A stretch of DNA of 64,000 nt, from assembly GCF_937616625.2 (NCBI RefSeq), contig NC_065576.1, forward strand, positions 17,696,001 to 17,760,000, written 5' to 3'. Positions 1 through 10,634 of this stretch are shown piece by piece. The notes under the pieces are model-generated. The model worked only from the letters and a program-made list of their open reading frames with translations. It had not been told where the DNA came from and made no database searches. The position numbers and the translations under genes are program-made. Source of the DNA: Mercurialis annua (lineage: Eukaryota; Streptophyta; Magnoliopsida; Malpighiales; Euphorbiaceae). Position 1 is the first letter of the stretch; each line of letters opens with the position of its first letter.

Positions 1-3000
1 TAGCATTTTAAGCCAAACGATTACAATGTTATGAAACAAATCCAAGCGTTTCTCCTTTTTAGTAATTTAAGCCAAAATTTTATAAACGTTACAAAACAAA
101 TCCAAGCTTTTTACCTTTTTAGCGATTTAAGCAAAACATTTACAAACGGTTCACCTTTTAAGCGATTTATGCCAAACATTTATAAAGGTTATGAAACAAA
201 TCCAAATGTTTCACCTTTTTAGCAATTTAATCCGAACGTTTACAAATATTACAAAACAAAACTAAATGTTTCTTCTTTTTAGCGATTTAAGCTAAACGTT
301 TACAAACGTTATGAAACAAATCGAAACGTTGCACCTTTTAAGCGATTTAAGCCAAACATTTGTAAAGGTTATGAAACAAATCCAAATGTTTCCCCTTTTT
401 AGCGATTTAAGCCGAACGTTTACAAATGTTATGAAACAAAACCAAACGTTTCTTCTTTTTAGGGATTTAAGCCAAACGTTTAGAAACGTTTCGAAACAAA
501 TCCAAGCGTTTAACCTTTTTAGAAATTGAAGCCAAACGTTTACAAACATTACGAAACAAACACAAACGTTAACCTTTCTAGCGATTTAAGCCAAATGTTT
601 ACAAACGTTACGAAACAAATCCAAACGTTTCTTCTTTTTAGCGATTTAAGCCAAACGTTTACAAACGTAACGAAACAAATCCAAACATTTCACCTTTTTA
701 GCGATATAAGCCAAACGTTTACAAATGTTCCAAACGAATCCAAAAGTTTCGCTTTTTTAGCAATTAAAGCCAAAAATTTACGAACGTTACGAAACAAATC
801 CAAACGTTTCCCCTTTTTAGTTATTTAAGATACACGTTTACGAACGTTACGAAACAAAACCAAACGTTTAAAACGTTACGAAACAAACCCAAACGTTTCA
901 CATTTTTAGCGATTTAAGCCAAACGTTTACAAACGTTACGAAACAAAACCAAGTGTTTCACCTTTTTAGCAATTTAAGCCAAACGATTATAATGTTATGA
1001 AACAAATCTAAGCGTTTCACCTTTTTAGCAATTTAAGCCAAATGTTTACAGACGTTATGAAACAAATCCAAGCGTTTCTCCTTTTTAGTAATTTAAGCCA
1101 AACGTTTATAAACGTTACCAAACAAATCCAAGCGTTTCACCTTTTTAGCGATTTAAGGCAAACATTTACAAACGTTTCGAAATAAATCCAAACGTTTCAC
1201 CTTTTAAGCGATTTAAGCCAAACATTTATAAAGGTTATGAAACAAATCCTAATCTTTCCCCTTTTTAGCGATTTAGGCCGAACGTTTACAAACGTTACGA
1301 AACAAAACCAAACGTTTCACCTTTTTAGAAATTTAAGCCAAACATTTAAAAATGTTACGAAACTAATCTAAATGTTTCCCCATTTTAACGTTTTAACCCA
1401 AACGTTTAAAACGTTACGAAACAAATCCAAATGTTTCACCTTTTTAGCGATTTATGCCAAACGTTTACAAACGTTACGAAACAAATCTAAACGTTTCACC
1501 TTTTTACCGATTAAAGCCAAACGTTTACAAACGTTACGAAACAAATCCAAACGTTTCACATTTTTAGCTATTTAAGCCAAACGTTTACAAACGTTACGAA
1601 ACAAATCCAAGCGTTTCACCTTTTTAGCGATTTAAGCCAAAGGTTTACAAAGGTTACGAAACAAATCCAAACGTTTCACCTTTTTAATTATTTAAGCCAA
1701 ACGTTTACAAACGTTAGGAAACAAATCCAAACGTTTCACCTTTTTAGGGATTTAAGCAAAATGTTTACAAACGTCACGAAACAAATCCAACCGTTTCACC
1801 TTTTTAGCGATTTAAACCAAACTTTATAAACGTTACGAAACAAATCTAAACGTTTCGCCTTTATAGCAATTTAAGCCAAACGTTTACAAACGTTACGAAA
1901 CAAATCCAAACTTTCACCTTTTAGCAATTTAAGCCAAACGTTTACAAACGTTATGAAACAAAACCAAACGTTTAAAACGTTACGAAACAAATCCAAACAT
2001 TACCCCTTTTTTGCGATTTAAGCCAAACGTTTACAAATGTTATGAAAGAAATCCAAACATTTCACCTTTTTAACGATATAAGCCGAACGTTTATAAACGT
2101 TACGAAACAAAACCAAACATTTCACCTTTTTAGCAATTTAAGCCACACGTTTACAAACGTTATGAAACAAATCCACAAGTTTCTACATTTTACCGATTTA
2201 AGCCAAAGGTTTAAAACGTTATGAAACATATTCAAACACTTCACTTTTTTAGAGATTTATGCCAAACATTTACAAACGTTACGAAACAAATCCAAAAGTT
2301 TCACCTTTTTAGCGATTGAAGCCAAACGTTTAAACATTACGAAACAAATCCAAGCGTTTCACCTTTTTAGCGATTTAAGTTAAAAGTTTACAAACTTTAC
2401 CAAACAAATCCAAGAGTTTCCCCTTTTTTGCGATTTAAGCCAAACGTTTACAAATGTTACGAAAGAAATATAAACATTTCACCTTTCTTGCGATTTAAGC
2501 CGAACGTTTATAAACGCTACGAAACAAAACCAAACATTTCACCTTTTTAGCAATTTAAGCCACACGTTTACAAACGTTATGAAACAAATCCAAAGGTTTC
2601 ACCATTTTAGCGATTTAAGCCAAAGGTTTAAATCGTTATCAAACAAATCCAAACACTTCACCTTTTTAGAGATTTATGCCAAACATTTACAAACGTTACG
2701 AAACAAATCCAAAAGTTTCACCTTTTTAGCGATTGAAGCCAAACGTTTAAACGTTAAGAAACAAATCAAAATGTTTCACCTTTTTAGCAAATTCAGCCAA
2801 ACGTTTACAAACGTTACGAAACAAATCCAAGCGTTTCACCTTTTTAGCAATTTAAGCCAAACGTTTACAAACGATACGAAACAAATCCAAGCGTTTCACC
2901 TTTTTAGCAATTTAAGCCAAACGTTTACAAACGTTACGAAACAAATTCAAACGTTTCACCTTTTTAGCGATTTAAGCCAAACGTTTACAAACGGTACAAA

Positions 3001-6000
3001 AAAAATTCAAACGTTTCGCCTTTTTAGCGATTTAAGCCAAACGTTTAGAAACGTTACGAAACAAATCCAAATGTGTCTCCTTTTTAGCAATTTAAGCCAA
3101 ATGTTTACAAACGCTACTAAACAAATCTAATCGTTTCTTCTTTTTAGCTATTGAAGCCAAACGTATACAAACGTTAGGAAACAAATCCAAGCATTTCACG
3201 TTTTTAGCAATTTAAGCGAAACGTTTAAAAACGTTACGAAGCAAATCGAAGCGTTTCACCTTTTTAGCGATTGAAGCCAAAGTTTAAACTTTACGAAACA
3301 AATCCGAACATTTAACCTTTTTAGCAATTTAAGCCAAATGTTTACAAACGTTACGAAACAAATCCAAGTGTTTCACCTTTTTAGCAATTAAAGCCAAACG
3401 TTTACAAACGTTACAAAACAAATCAAAGTGTTTGACCTTTTTAACGATTTATGACAAACGTTTACAAACGTTACGAAACAAATCCAAACGGTTCACCTTT
3501 TTAGCGATTTAAGCCAAACGTTTACAAACGTTACGAAACAAATCCAAACGTTTCTTCTTTTTAGCAATTTAAGCCAAACGCTTACAAACCTTACGAATCA
3601 AATCCAAGCCTTTCACCTTTTTAGCAATTTAAGCCAAACGTTTACAAACGTTTCGAAACAGATCCAAGCGTTACACCTTCTTAGAAATATAAGCCAAACC
3701 TTTACAAACGTTACGAAACAAATCAAAACATTTCTCCTTTTTAGCGATTTAAACCAAACATTTACAAACGTTACGAAACAAATCCAAACGTTTCTTCTTT
3801 TTAGCGATTTAAGCCAAACGTTTACAAACATTACGAAACAAATCCAAATGTTTCACCTTTATAACGATTTAAGCCAAACGTTTACAAACATTACGAAATA
3901 AATCCAAAAGTTTCTCCTTTTTAGCAATTAAAGCCAAACGTTTACAAACGTTACGAGACAAATCCAAATGTTTGTCCTTTTTAGCGATTTAAGCTAAACA
4001 TTTACAAACGTTACGAAACAAAACAAAACGGTTAAAACGTTACGAAACAAATCCAAATGTTCCATATTTTTAACGATTTAAGCCGAACGTTTACAAACTT
4101 TACGAAACAAAACCAAATGTTTCCCCATTTTAGCAATTTAAGCCAATAGTCTAAAAACGTTACGAAACAAATCTAAACGTTTCCCTATTTTAGCGATTTA
4201 ACGCAAACGTTTAAAACGTTACGAAATAAATCCAAATTTTTCACCTTTTTAGCGATTTATGCCAAACGTTTACAAACGTTAAGAAACAAATCCAAACGTT
4301 TCTCGTTTTTTGCGATTGAAGCCAAACGTTTACAAATGTTACGAAACAAATCCAAACGTTTCATATTTTTAGCAATTTAAGACAAACGTTACGAAATAAA
4401 TCCAAATGTTTCACCTTTTTAGTGATTTAAGCCAATAGTTTACAAACGGTACGCAACAAATCCAAACGTTTTACCTTTTTAGCAATTTAAGCCAAATGTT
4501 TACAAACGTTACGAAACAAATTCAAGCGTTCTCCTTTTTAGCAATTTAAGACTAAGGTTTACAAACGTTATGAAACAAATCAAAGCGTTTCACCTTTTTG
4601 GAGATTTAAGACAAACGTTTACAAAGGTTACGAAACAAATTCAAACGTTTCCGTTTTTAGTGATTAAAGCCAAACATTTACAAACGTTAGGAAACAAATC
4701 CAAACGTTTCACCTTTTTAGGGATTCAAGCAAGACGTTTACAAACGTCACAAAACAAATCCAAACGTTTCACCTTTTTAGCGATTTAAACCAAACGTTTA
4801 CAAACGTTACGAAACAAATCAAAACGTTTCGCCTTTATAGCGATTTAAGCCAAACATTTACAAACATTACGAAACAAATCCAAACTTTTCGCCTTTATAG
4901 AGATTTAAGCCAAACGTTACAAAACAAATCCAAACTTTAGCCTTTTAGCGACTTAAGCCAAACGTTTACAAACGTTATGAAATAAAACCAAACGTTTAAA
5001 ACGTTATGAAACAAATCCAAACGTTTCCCATTTTTAGCGATTTAAGCCAAACGTTACGAAAGAAATCCAAACGTTTCACCTATTTAACGATTTAAGCCGA
5101 ACGTTTACAAACGTTACCAAACAAAACGAAACAATTCACCTTTTTAGCAATTTAAGCCAAACGTTTACAAACGTTACGAAACAAATCCAAATGTTTCCCC
5201 TTTTAGGTGATTTAAGCCAAACATTTACAAAGGTTATGAAACAAATCCAAATGTTTCACCTTTTTAGCGATTTAAGACGAACGTGTACAAACGTTATGAA
5301 ACAAATCTAAACGTTTCCCCATTTTAGCGATTTAAGCCAAACGTTTAAAACGTTACAAAAGAAAGCCAAACGTTTCACCTTTTTAGCGATTTATGCCAAA
5401 CGTTTACAAACGTTGCGAAACAAATCCAAATGTTTCATACTTTTAGAAATTTAAGCAAAACGTTTACAAAGGTTACGAAACAAAAACCAAGTGTTTCACA
5501 TTTTTAGCAATTTAAGCAAAACGTTTACAAACGTAACAAAACAAATCCAAGCGTTTCGCCATTTTAGCAATTTCAGCCAAACGTTTACAAATGTTACAAA
5601 ACAAATCCAAGCGTTTAACCCTTTTAGCAATTTAAGCCGAACGTTTACAAAGCTTACGAAACAAATCCAAACATTTCACCTTTTTAGCGATTTAAGTCAA
5701 ACATTTACAGACGGTACAAAACAAATCCAAACGTTTAATCTTTTAAACGATTTAAGCCAAACGTTTACAAATACTACGAAATAAATCCAAATGTTTCCCT
5801 CTTTTTAGCGATGTAAGCCAACGTTTACAAACGTTACGAAAAAAATCCAAGCGTTTCACCTTTTTAGTAATTAAAGCCAAACGTTTACAAAAGTTACGAA
5901 CAAATCCAAGCGTTTCACTTTTTTAGCAATTTAAGCTAAATGTTTACAAACGTTACGAAACAAATCCAAAAATTTCACCTTTATAGCGATTTAGGCCAAA

Positions 6001-6717
6001 CGTTTACAAAGGTTATTAAACAAATCCAAAAGTTTTACCTTTTTAGCAATTTAAACCAAACGTTTACAAATGTTACGAAACAAATCCAAGCGTTTCACCT
6101 GTTTAGCAATTTAAGCCAAACGTTTACAAACGCTACGAAACAAATCCAAGCTTTTCACCTTTTTAGAAATTTAAGTCAAACATTTACAAACGTTACGAAA
6201 CAAATCCAAGAGTTTGACCTTTCTAGTAATTTAAGCCCATGTTTACAAACGTTACCAAACAATTCCAAACGTTTCACCTTCTTAGCAATTTATGCTGAAT
6301 GTTTACAAACGTTACGAAACAAAACCAAATGTTTCACCTTTTTAGCGATTTTAGCCCTACGTTTACAAATGTTACGAAACAAATTCAAATGTTTCTTCAT
6401 TTTAGTGATTTCAACCAATTGTTTAAAACGTTATGAAACAAATCCAAATGTTTTAGCTTTTTAGCGATTTAAGCCAAATGTTTACAAACATTACGAAACA
6501 AATCCAAACGTTTCAGCTTTTTAGCGATTGAACCCAAACGTTTACAAACGTTACGAAATAAAACCAAACGTTTAAAACGTTACGAAACAAATCCAAACGT
6601 TTCACATTTTTAGCGATTTAAGCCAAACCTTTACAAACGTTACGAAACAAAAGTAACCATTTCACCTTTTTTAGCAATTTAAGCCAAACGTTTACAAACG
6701 TTACGAAACAAATCCCA
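1..6717 (+). repeat. 60-bp satellite array, block A copy 1
   Basis: Head-to-tail monomers of about 60 bp fill this stretch; a monomer equal to the apparent consensus lies at 55195-55254. Each unit holds CCAAACGTTT twice, 30 bp apart, plus CACCTTTTTAGCGATTTAAG between them. Monomers differ mostly at CG sites and by small indels, and some are about 30 bp short (for example near 846-880, 1960-1985 and 4010-4040). The whole block recurs at 15463-22645 with very few differences. The block starts before the window. No genes: the open frames here repeat every 20 codons with the monomer. Confidence 0.97.
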
Positions 6718-6972
6718 AACTTTTCCATCAGCACCAATTTTACGTTTGAAGATCCATTTGTTCCCTATTGGTATAATACCATCGGGTGGATCGACTAGCT
6801 CCCAAACTTGGTTACTGTACATGGAATCCATTTCGGATTTCATAGCTTCAAGCCATCTTGAAGAATCTATATCACATATAGCTTCCTCATAAGTAGAGGG
6901 ATCAACAATTTGATAATTTTCTCCATGAATAAAGAACTCTTGTATATCATGAAGAAAACCATATCTTTTCGG
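6718..6972 (-). pseudogene. copia reverse transcriptase, N-terminal fragment
   Basis: Continues in the frame of the integrase ORF after a stop codon at 6973-6975. The minus strand encodes the linker typical of copia between integrase and RT (residues like SRWLEAMKSEMDS), followed by NKWIFKRKIGADGKV, the conserved start of the RT domain. The match ends at about 6718 where satellite begins, so the catalytic YVDD region and RNase H are absent. The fragment cannot act as a polymerase. The breakpoint lies exactly where homology to the other copy of the satellite block ends. Confidence 0.9.
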
Positions 6973-8411
6973 TTAATGAGATACTCTACTTGATCTTCGA
7001 GGTATTTCTGTAGATTTTATTAATTCTGGTTTACTATGGGTTTGATCAATCTCCATTGTATCATTTTGTTGGTCTTTAGACGACTTCTCATCTAATTCTA
7101 TATTTCTTCCTTTGCCCCCTTCTTGAATAAATTGTTTTTCAAGAAAGATTGCATCTCGACTAACAACAATTGTTTGTTCGGATGAAATATATAAATAATA
7201 TCCTAAACTGTCTTCAGGATAACCAACGAATCTTCCCATGATTGATCTTGATTCCAACTTGTCGGTTATCAATTTTTTGATATATGCCGAACATCCCCAA
7301 ATCTTAATATGCTTAAGACTTGGTTCCTTACCATACCATATTGTATAAGGTATTCTTGGAGCGGATTTAGTTGGTACTCGATTTAGAATATAATTTGCAC
7401 TAAGAAGTGCATGGCCCCATAATGAAATGGGTAAATCAGTATAGCTCATCATTGATCGTACCATGTCTAACAATGTACGATTCCTCCATTCCGATACACC
7501 ATTCAACTGAGGTGTTCCTGGAGGAGTCATTTGGGAAAGAATACCGCATTCTTTTAAGAATGTACCAAATCCTGTACTCAAGTATTCACCTCCTCGATCA
7601 GTTCGAATAATTTTAATACTTTTTCCAATTTGGTTTTCTACTTCATTTTTGAAGTCTTTAAATTTTTCAAAAGCTTCACGTTTGTTCTTCATAAGAACAA
7701 CATACCCATTCCGTGATAAATCATCGGTGAAGGTAATGAAGTATAAATAACCACCTCGTGCCATTTCTTTAAATGGACCACATACCTCACTATGTATGAT
7801 TTCCAAAACATTTTTGGCTCTACCACCTTGTCCCACAAAGGGTGATCGGTTCATTTTGCCTTTAAGACATGACTCGCAAGTTGAAATTGATGCAGAATCA
7901 AGATTACTTAAGATTCCCATCTTATCCAACTTGTTAAGTCTATCTTCCGCAATATGTCCTAATCGTAAGTGCCAAAGTTGTTTCGAGGTTTGATCACTGA
8001 CAGTATTAATTTCTAAAACATTATTTGTATTGCGAACAACTTCATTTAAGCAATAAATACCATTTTGTACATAATCATAATTAACAATTTCATTTTTATA
8101 GATAATTTTACAAACATCCTTTGTAAATAGGAAATCATATCCTAATCTTGTCATACAAGAAATGGACATGATATTTTTATAAGCGTCTGGTAAGTACAAA
8201 ACATTGTTCAAATACAAAACATGTTTATACAACAAAATAGAAGATGATCCTATAGCTTTAGCCGCAACGCCTGCGTTATTTCCAAGCTTCAAGATCACTT
8301 CGTCTTTGTCAAACTTCCTCTCATTTGCTAGATCCTGTAAGGATGAACAAATGTGACAACTAGCTCCGGTATCTAATACCCAAGCTTTGGACGAGCTATC
8401 GTTATTGAATT
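6973..8411 (-). pseudogene. copia protease-integrase region of pol
   Basis: One open frame on the minus strand. It starts just after an in-frame stop near 8410-8412 and ends at TAA 6973-6975. Aspartic protease: WVLDTGASCHICS, encoded at about 8340-8382, carries the catalytic DTGA. Counting from the GTG at 8298, the GAG-pre-integrase zinc site follows as H110, H115, C141, C144. The integrase core has RTDRGGEY (D234) and NGVSE (E270) with the expected 35-residue gap. The first catalytic position, 62 residues before D234, is Glu171 (HSEVCGPF, codon 7786-7788), where related elements have Asp. The region upstream of the protease is in another frame, so a gag-pol fusion can no longer be made. Function is known from the family; inactivity is inferred from the stops and the Asp-to-Glu change. 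Confidence 0.93.
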
Positions 8412-9254
8412 AAAATAACAAGAAATTGACACACCCTTACCGTGATTTTCATTCTTCTTGTTCTTGCCCTTGGATTCCAAATACTTGGGGCAATTTTGTT
8501 TCCAATGTCCCTCGCCTTCACAAAAGAAACACTTTGCTTTGTTCTCGGAGGTGCCCTTCTTTTTTGCAATGGCCTTTTGGGCCTTCAAAACATTCTTCTT
8601 AGTTTTCTTCTTCTTAGTCTTACTAGAAGAAGCAACCACAAGAGAAACTTCCTTTCCCTTAACATTATTCTTTTCAGCAGTTATCAACATATTTGATAAC
8701 TCAGCAAGTGTACATTCTATCTGATTCATATAATAATTCGTGATGAAATTACCATACGATTCCGGAAGGGATTGAAGGATCATATCCATTTGGAGATTGA
8801 AGTCCATGATGAAGTCTAGACCCTCTAGCCGTTCGATACATCGAATAATCATGTTCACATGTTCTCCAACACCCTTTCCCTCGGAATGCTTCGCCAGAAA
8901 TAATTACTTAGATATCTCATATCTAGCAAAACGAATTGATTCACCATACAACTCTTGTAAGTGAAACAATATTTCTCGAGCTCCAAGATATTTCTCGTGT
9001 TGCTTTTGCAACTCGATATTCATAGATGCCAACATATATCACTTGGCTTGTTCGTCATCTAACTTCCACTTGCGCAATGCCTCATGTTCCTCGGGAGGTG
9101 CCTCAATCGGCAATGGTCCCGGAACATTTGTCTCAAGAACATATGCTATGTGTTCACTTGCAAGAACTATTTTGAGATTTCTTAAACAATCAACAAAGTT
9201 AGGACCCACTAAGCAATTACTGTCGAGAATGCTACTTAATTGATTCGATTTCAT
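8373..9254 (-). pseudogene. copia gag (capsid/nucleocapsid)
   Basis: The minus-strand ATG at 9254 opens MKSNQLSSILDSNCLVGPNF, a typical copia gag start. The frame is closed by a stop at about 9039, resumes as MLASMNIELQKQHEKYLGAR, is stopped again near 8905-8910, then continues from 8858 to 8373. The last part holds the retrotransposon gag region (LPESYGNFITNYYMN), a lysine-rich stretch, and a CCHC zinc knuckle CFFCEGEGHWKQNC that binds RNA. The frame then runs past the protease region out of register, so one or more bases were lost or gained near 8400-8420. All pieces except the end are in one frame, which points to point mutations rather than introns. Confidence 0.9.
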
Positions 9255-10371
9255 TTTATCTTATCAACCTATAGATAGCAAAGATCTCTAATTAGTATTA
9301 TTGTCTTATATATTTAAACCATGATGATTTGGTCTTTATCAAAATGGCCTCCCACTATCTTTTTTGAATCCTACACTTCCAAAATAGGAAACATAAATCT
9401 TTGTTGGAAAAGATTTCAAGCGGGTGATTGAATTCTTATAGTCATTGTTCTTTCCCTCAGGTACACCTGATTGCCGTTATTGGGATCACAATGTACTACA
9501 AGTGAACAACACTTGTTCATCATATCTCATATGAGGTTCAATCATTTCCAGATCCTAATGTATTCACCCTCAGATACCCATTGTCATTATTGTGTTTCAG
9601 CATTAGTTAAGTTTAACCCATTGAATCAACTAAGATGTATCAATTTGAATAATACACGACTCAGGTACGCCTAATTTCCGTTATTGCCGTGTACTATATC
9701 GATACACCCGTAACATCTCATGTTTAACAATAAACTCAACAACAGCCTCTTGACGATATCATCTCACCCCTATGTATCCATAGCCGACAAGATGATAACT
9801 CAAAGCGTTTTAGTTTAATGCTCCAATGGAGAGCCATTGATAAATCAATTTAATGATTAATCAATATAAACCCAATCTTTTAACTTTTAGGAAGATTTCT
9901 TAGGGTTTTCAGTTATTCCTGTCTCACTAAGCACACAACACATTTTAGCATGCATCTCATACATATTAAAGCTAAAATGAATCATGCAATCACACATGTA
10001 TGATCATGGACTTCCTAGGTCTCATTCTTTAAACACAAAAGAATGAGCAAACTATTACTTGTTCCACATGTTTTGTTGATGACAGTATAATGCACAAGCG
10101 AGTGACGCATTGTGTTAAATAATCACATTAGAAAAATTCCCAGGATAGATTGGAGGGTCACGAGCGGACCACTTAAGTACCAATCTCTTAGACATAATTT
10201 AATGAAATGTAATTAATGTCACAATATCGTTTACTCGTTTTTGCAAATAAGACCTAAGCCCTCGGAATTATAAATTACATGCCAATTAAAAATTCCTAAG
10301 TCCATGATTATTAATACATGCATTCAATCGTAAAGCTTTAATACTTGCTGATACGGTGGCTGCGATACCAC
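9255..10371 (-). other. copia 5' untranslated leader and primer-binding site
   Basis: Non-coding stretch between the 5' LTR and gag. Just inside the LTR the minus strand reads TGGTATCGCAGCC (about 10358-10370), close to the initiator-Met tRNA primer site TGGTATCAGAGC. The leader is long for a copia element. It contains a direct repeat: CAGGTACACCTGATTGCCGT at about 9459 and CAGGTACGCCTAATTTCCGT at about 9663 on the plus strand, each followed by TATTG. No open frame of note. Confidence 0.75.
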
Positions 10372-10634
10372 TGTTGGTGTAGCGGGACGTGAGGGTCCGA
10401 ATCGTATATTTTAATTCAAAATTAGAATTCCAACAATTCGGATCCACAAATTGATCATATCAATAACAAATGGATCGTCATATCATCTAGTAATTAAATC
10501 ACGCATCTAGAAACCGTAAGAAGAATACCTATGTCGATTCTCCAATTATTCTTGTAGTCCCGATAGTACGACGACCTCAAGCTCATCCACACGAGTATGC
10601 TTCCGATTGAATCCTTGCCTTGAAGTAATCTGCA
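10372..10634 (-). repeat. copia 5' LTR
   Basis: On the minus strand the segment begins TGCAGATTACTTC at 10634 and ends CTACACCAACA at 10372, giving the TG...CA ends of an LTR, with the primer-binding site directly next to it. It is about 263 bp. The right edge abuts satellite, so a small loss from the LTR tip cannot be excluded. No second LTR is present in the window to confirm the ends. Confidence 0.7.

Larger units (their letters stand above)
6718..10634 (-). mobile_element. Truncated Ty1/copia LTR retrotransposon
   Basis: A minus-strand copia element sits inside the satellite. Read on the minus strand it has a 5' LTR (10372-10634), a primer-binding site, a leader of about 1.1 kb, gag with a zinc knuckle, protease, integrase and the first residues of reverse transcriptase, where it stops abruptly at about 6718. 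The gene order protease-integrase-RT defines copia. The rest of RT, RNase H and the 3' LTR are missing, so no target-site duplication can be tested. gag has in-frame stops, there is a frameshift between gag and protease, and a stop follows integrase. It is a dead fragment. Confidence 0.95.

Noticed and set aside
2579..3130. Many open frames of 60-220 codons in the satellite encoding a 20-residue repeat (TKQIQTFHLFSDLSQTFTNV)
   Set aside because: The period equals the 60-bp monomer, and frames occur on both strands and start and stop with random variants. There is no gene-like start, no separate conservation, and the frame is lost at every indel. I treat them as by-products of the repeat length.
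1..6717. CRISPR array
   Set aside because: Repeats are contiguous, with no unique spacers, in a plant genome with transposons.
1..6717. Telomere or telomere-like repeat
   Set aside because: The unit is 60 bp and lacks TTTAGGG tandem runs.
8442..8724. Plus-strand hydrophobic frames in the gag region
   Set aside because: Antisense to gag zinc knuckle and Lys-rich region; hydrophobic because Lys codons read as Phe/Leu on the other strand.
6718..10634. Simple full-length copia insertion with target-site duplication
   Set aside because: There is no 3' LTR and RT is cut at its start, so the left edge is a breakpoint, not an element end.
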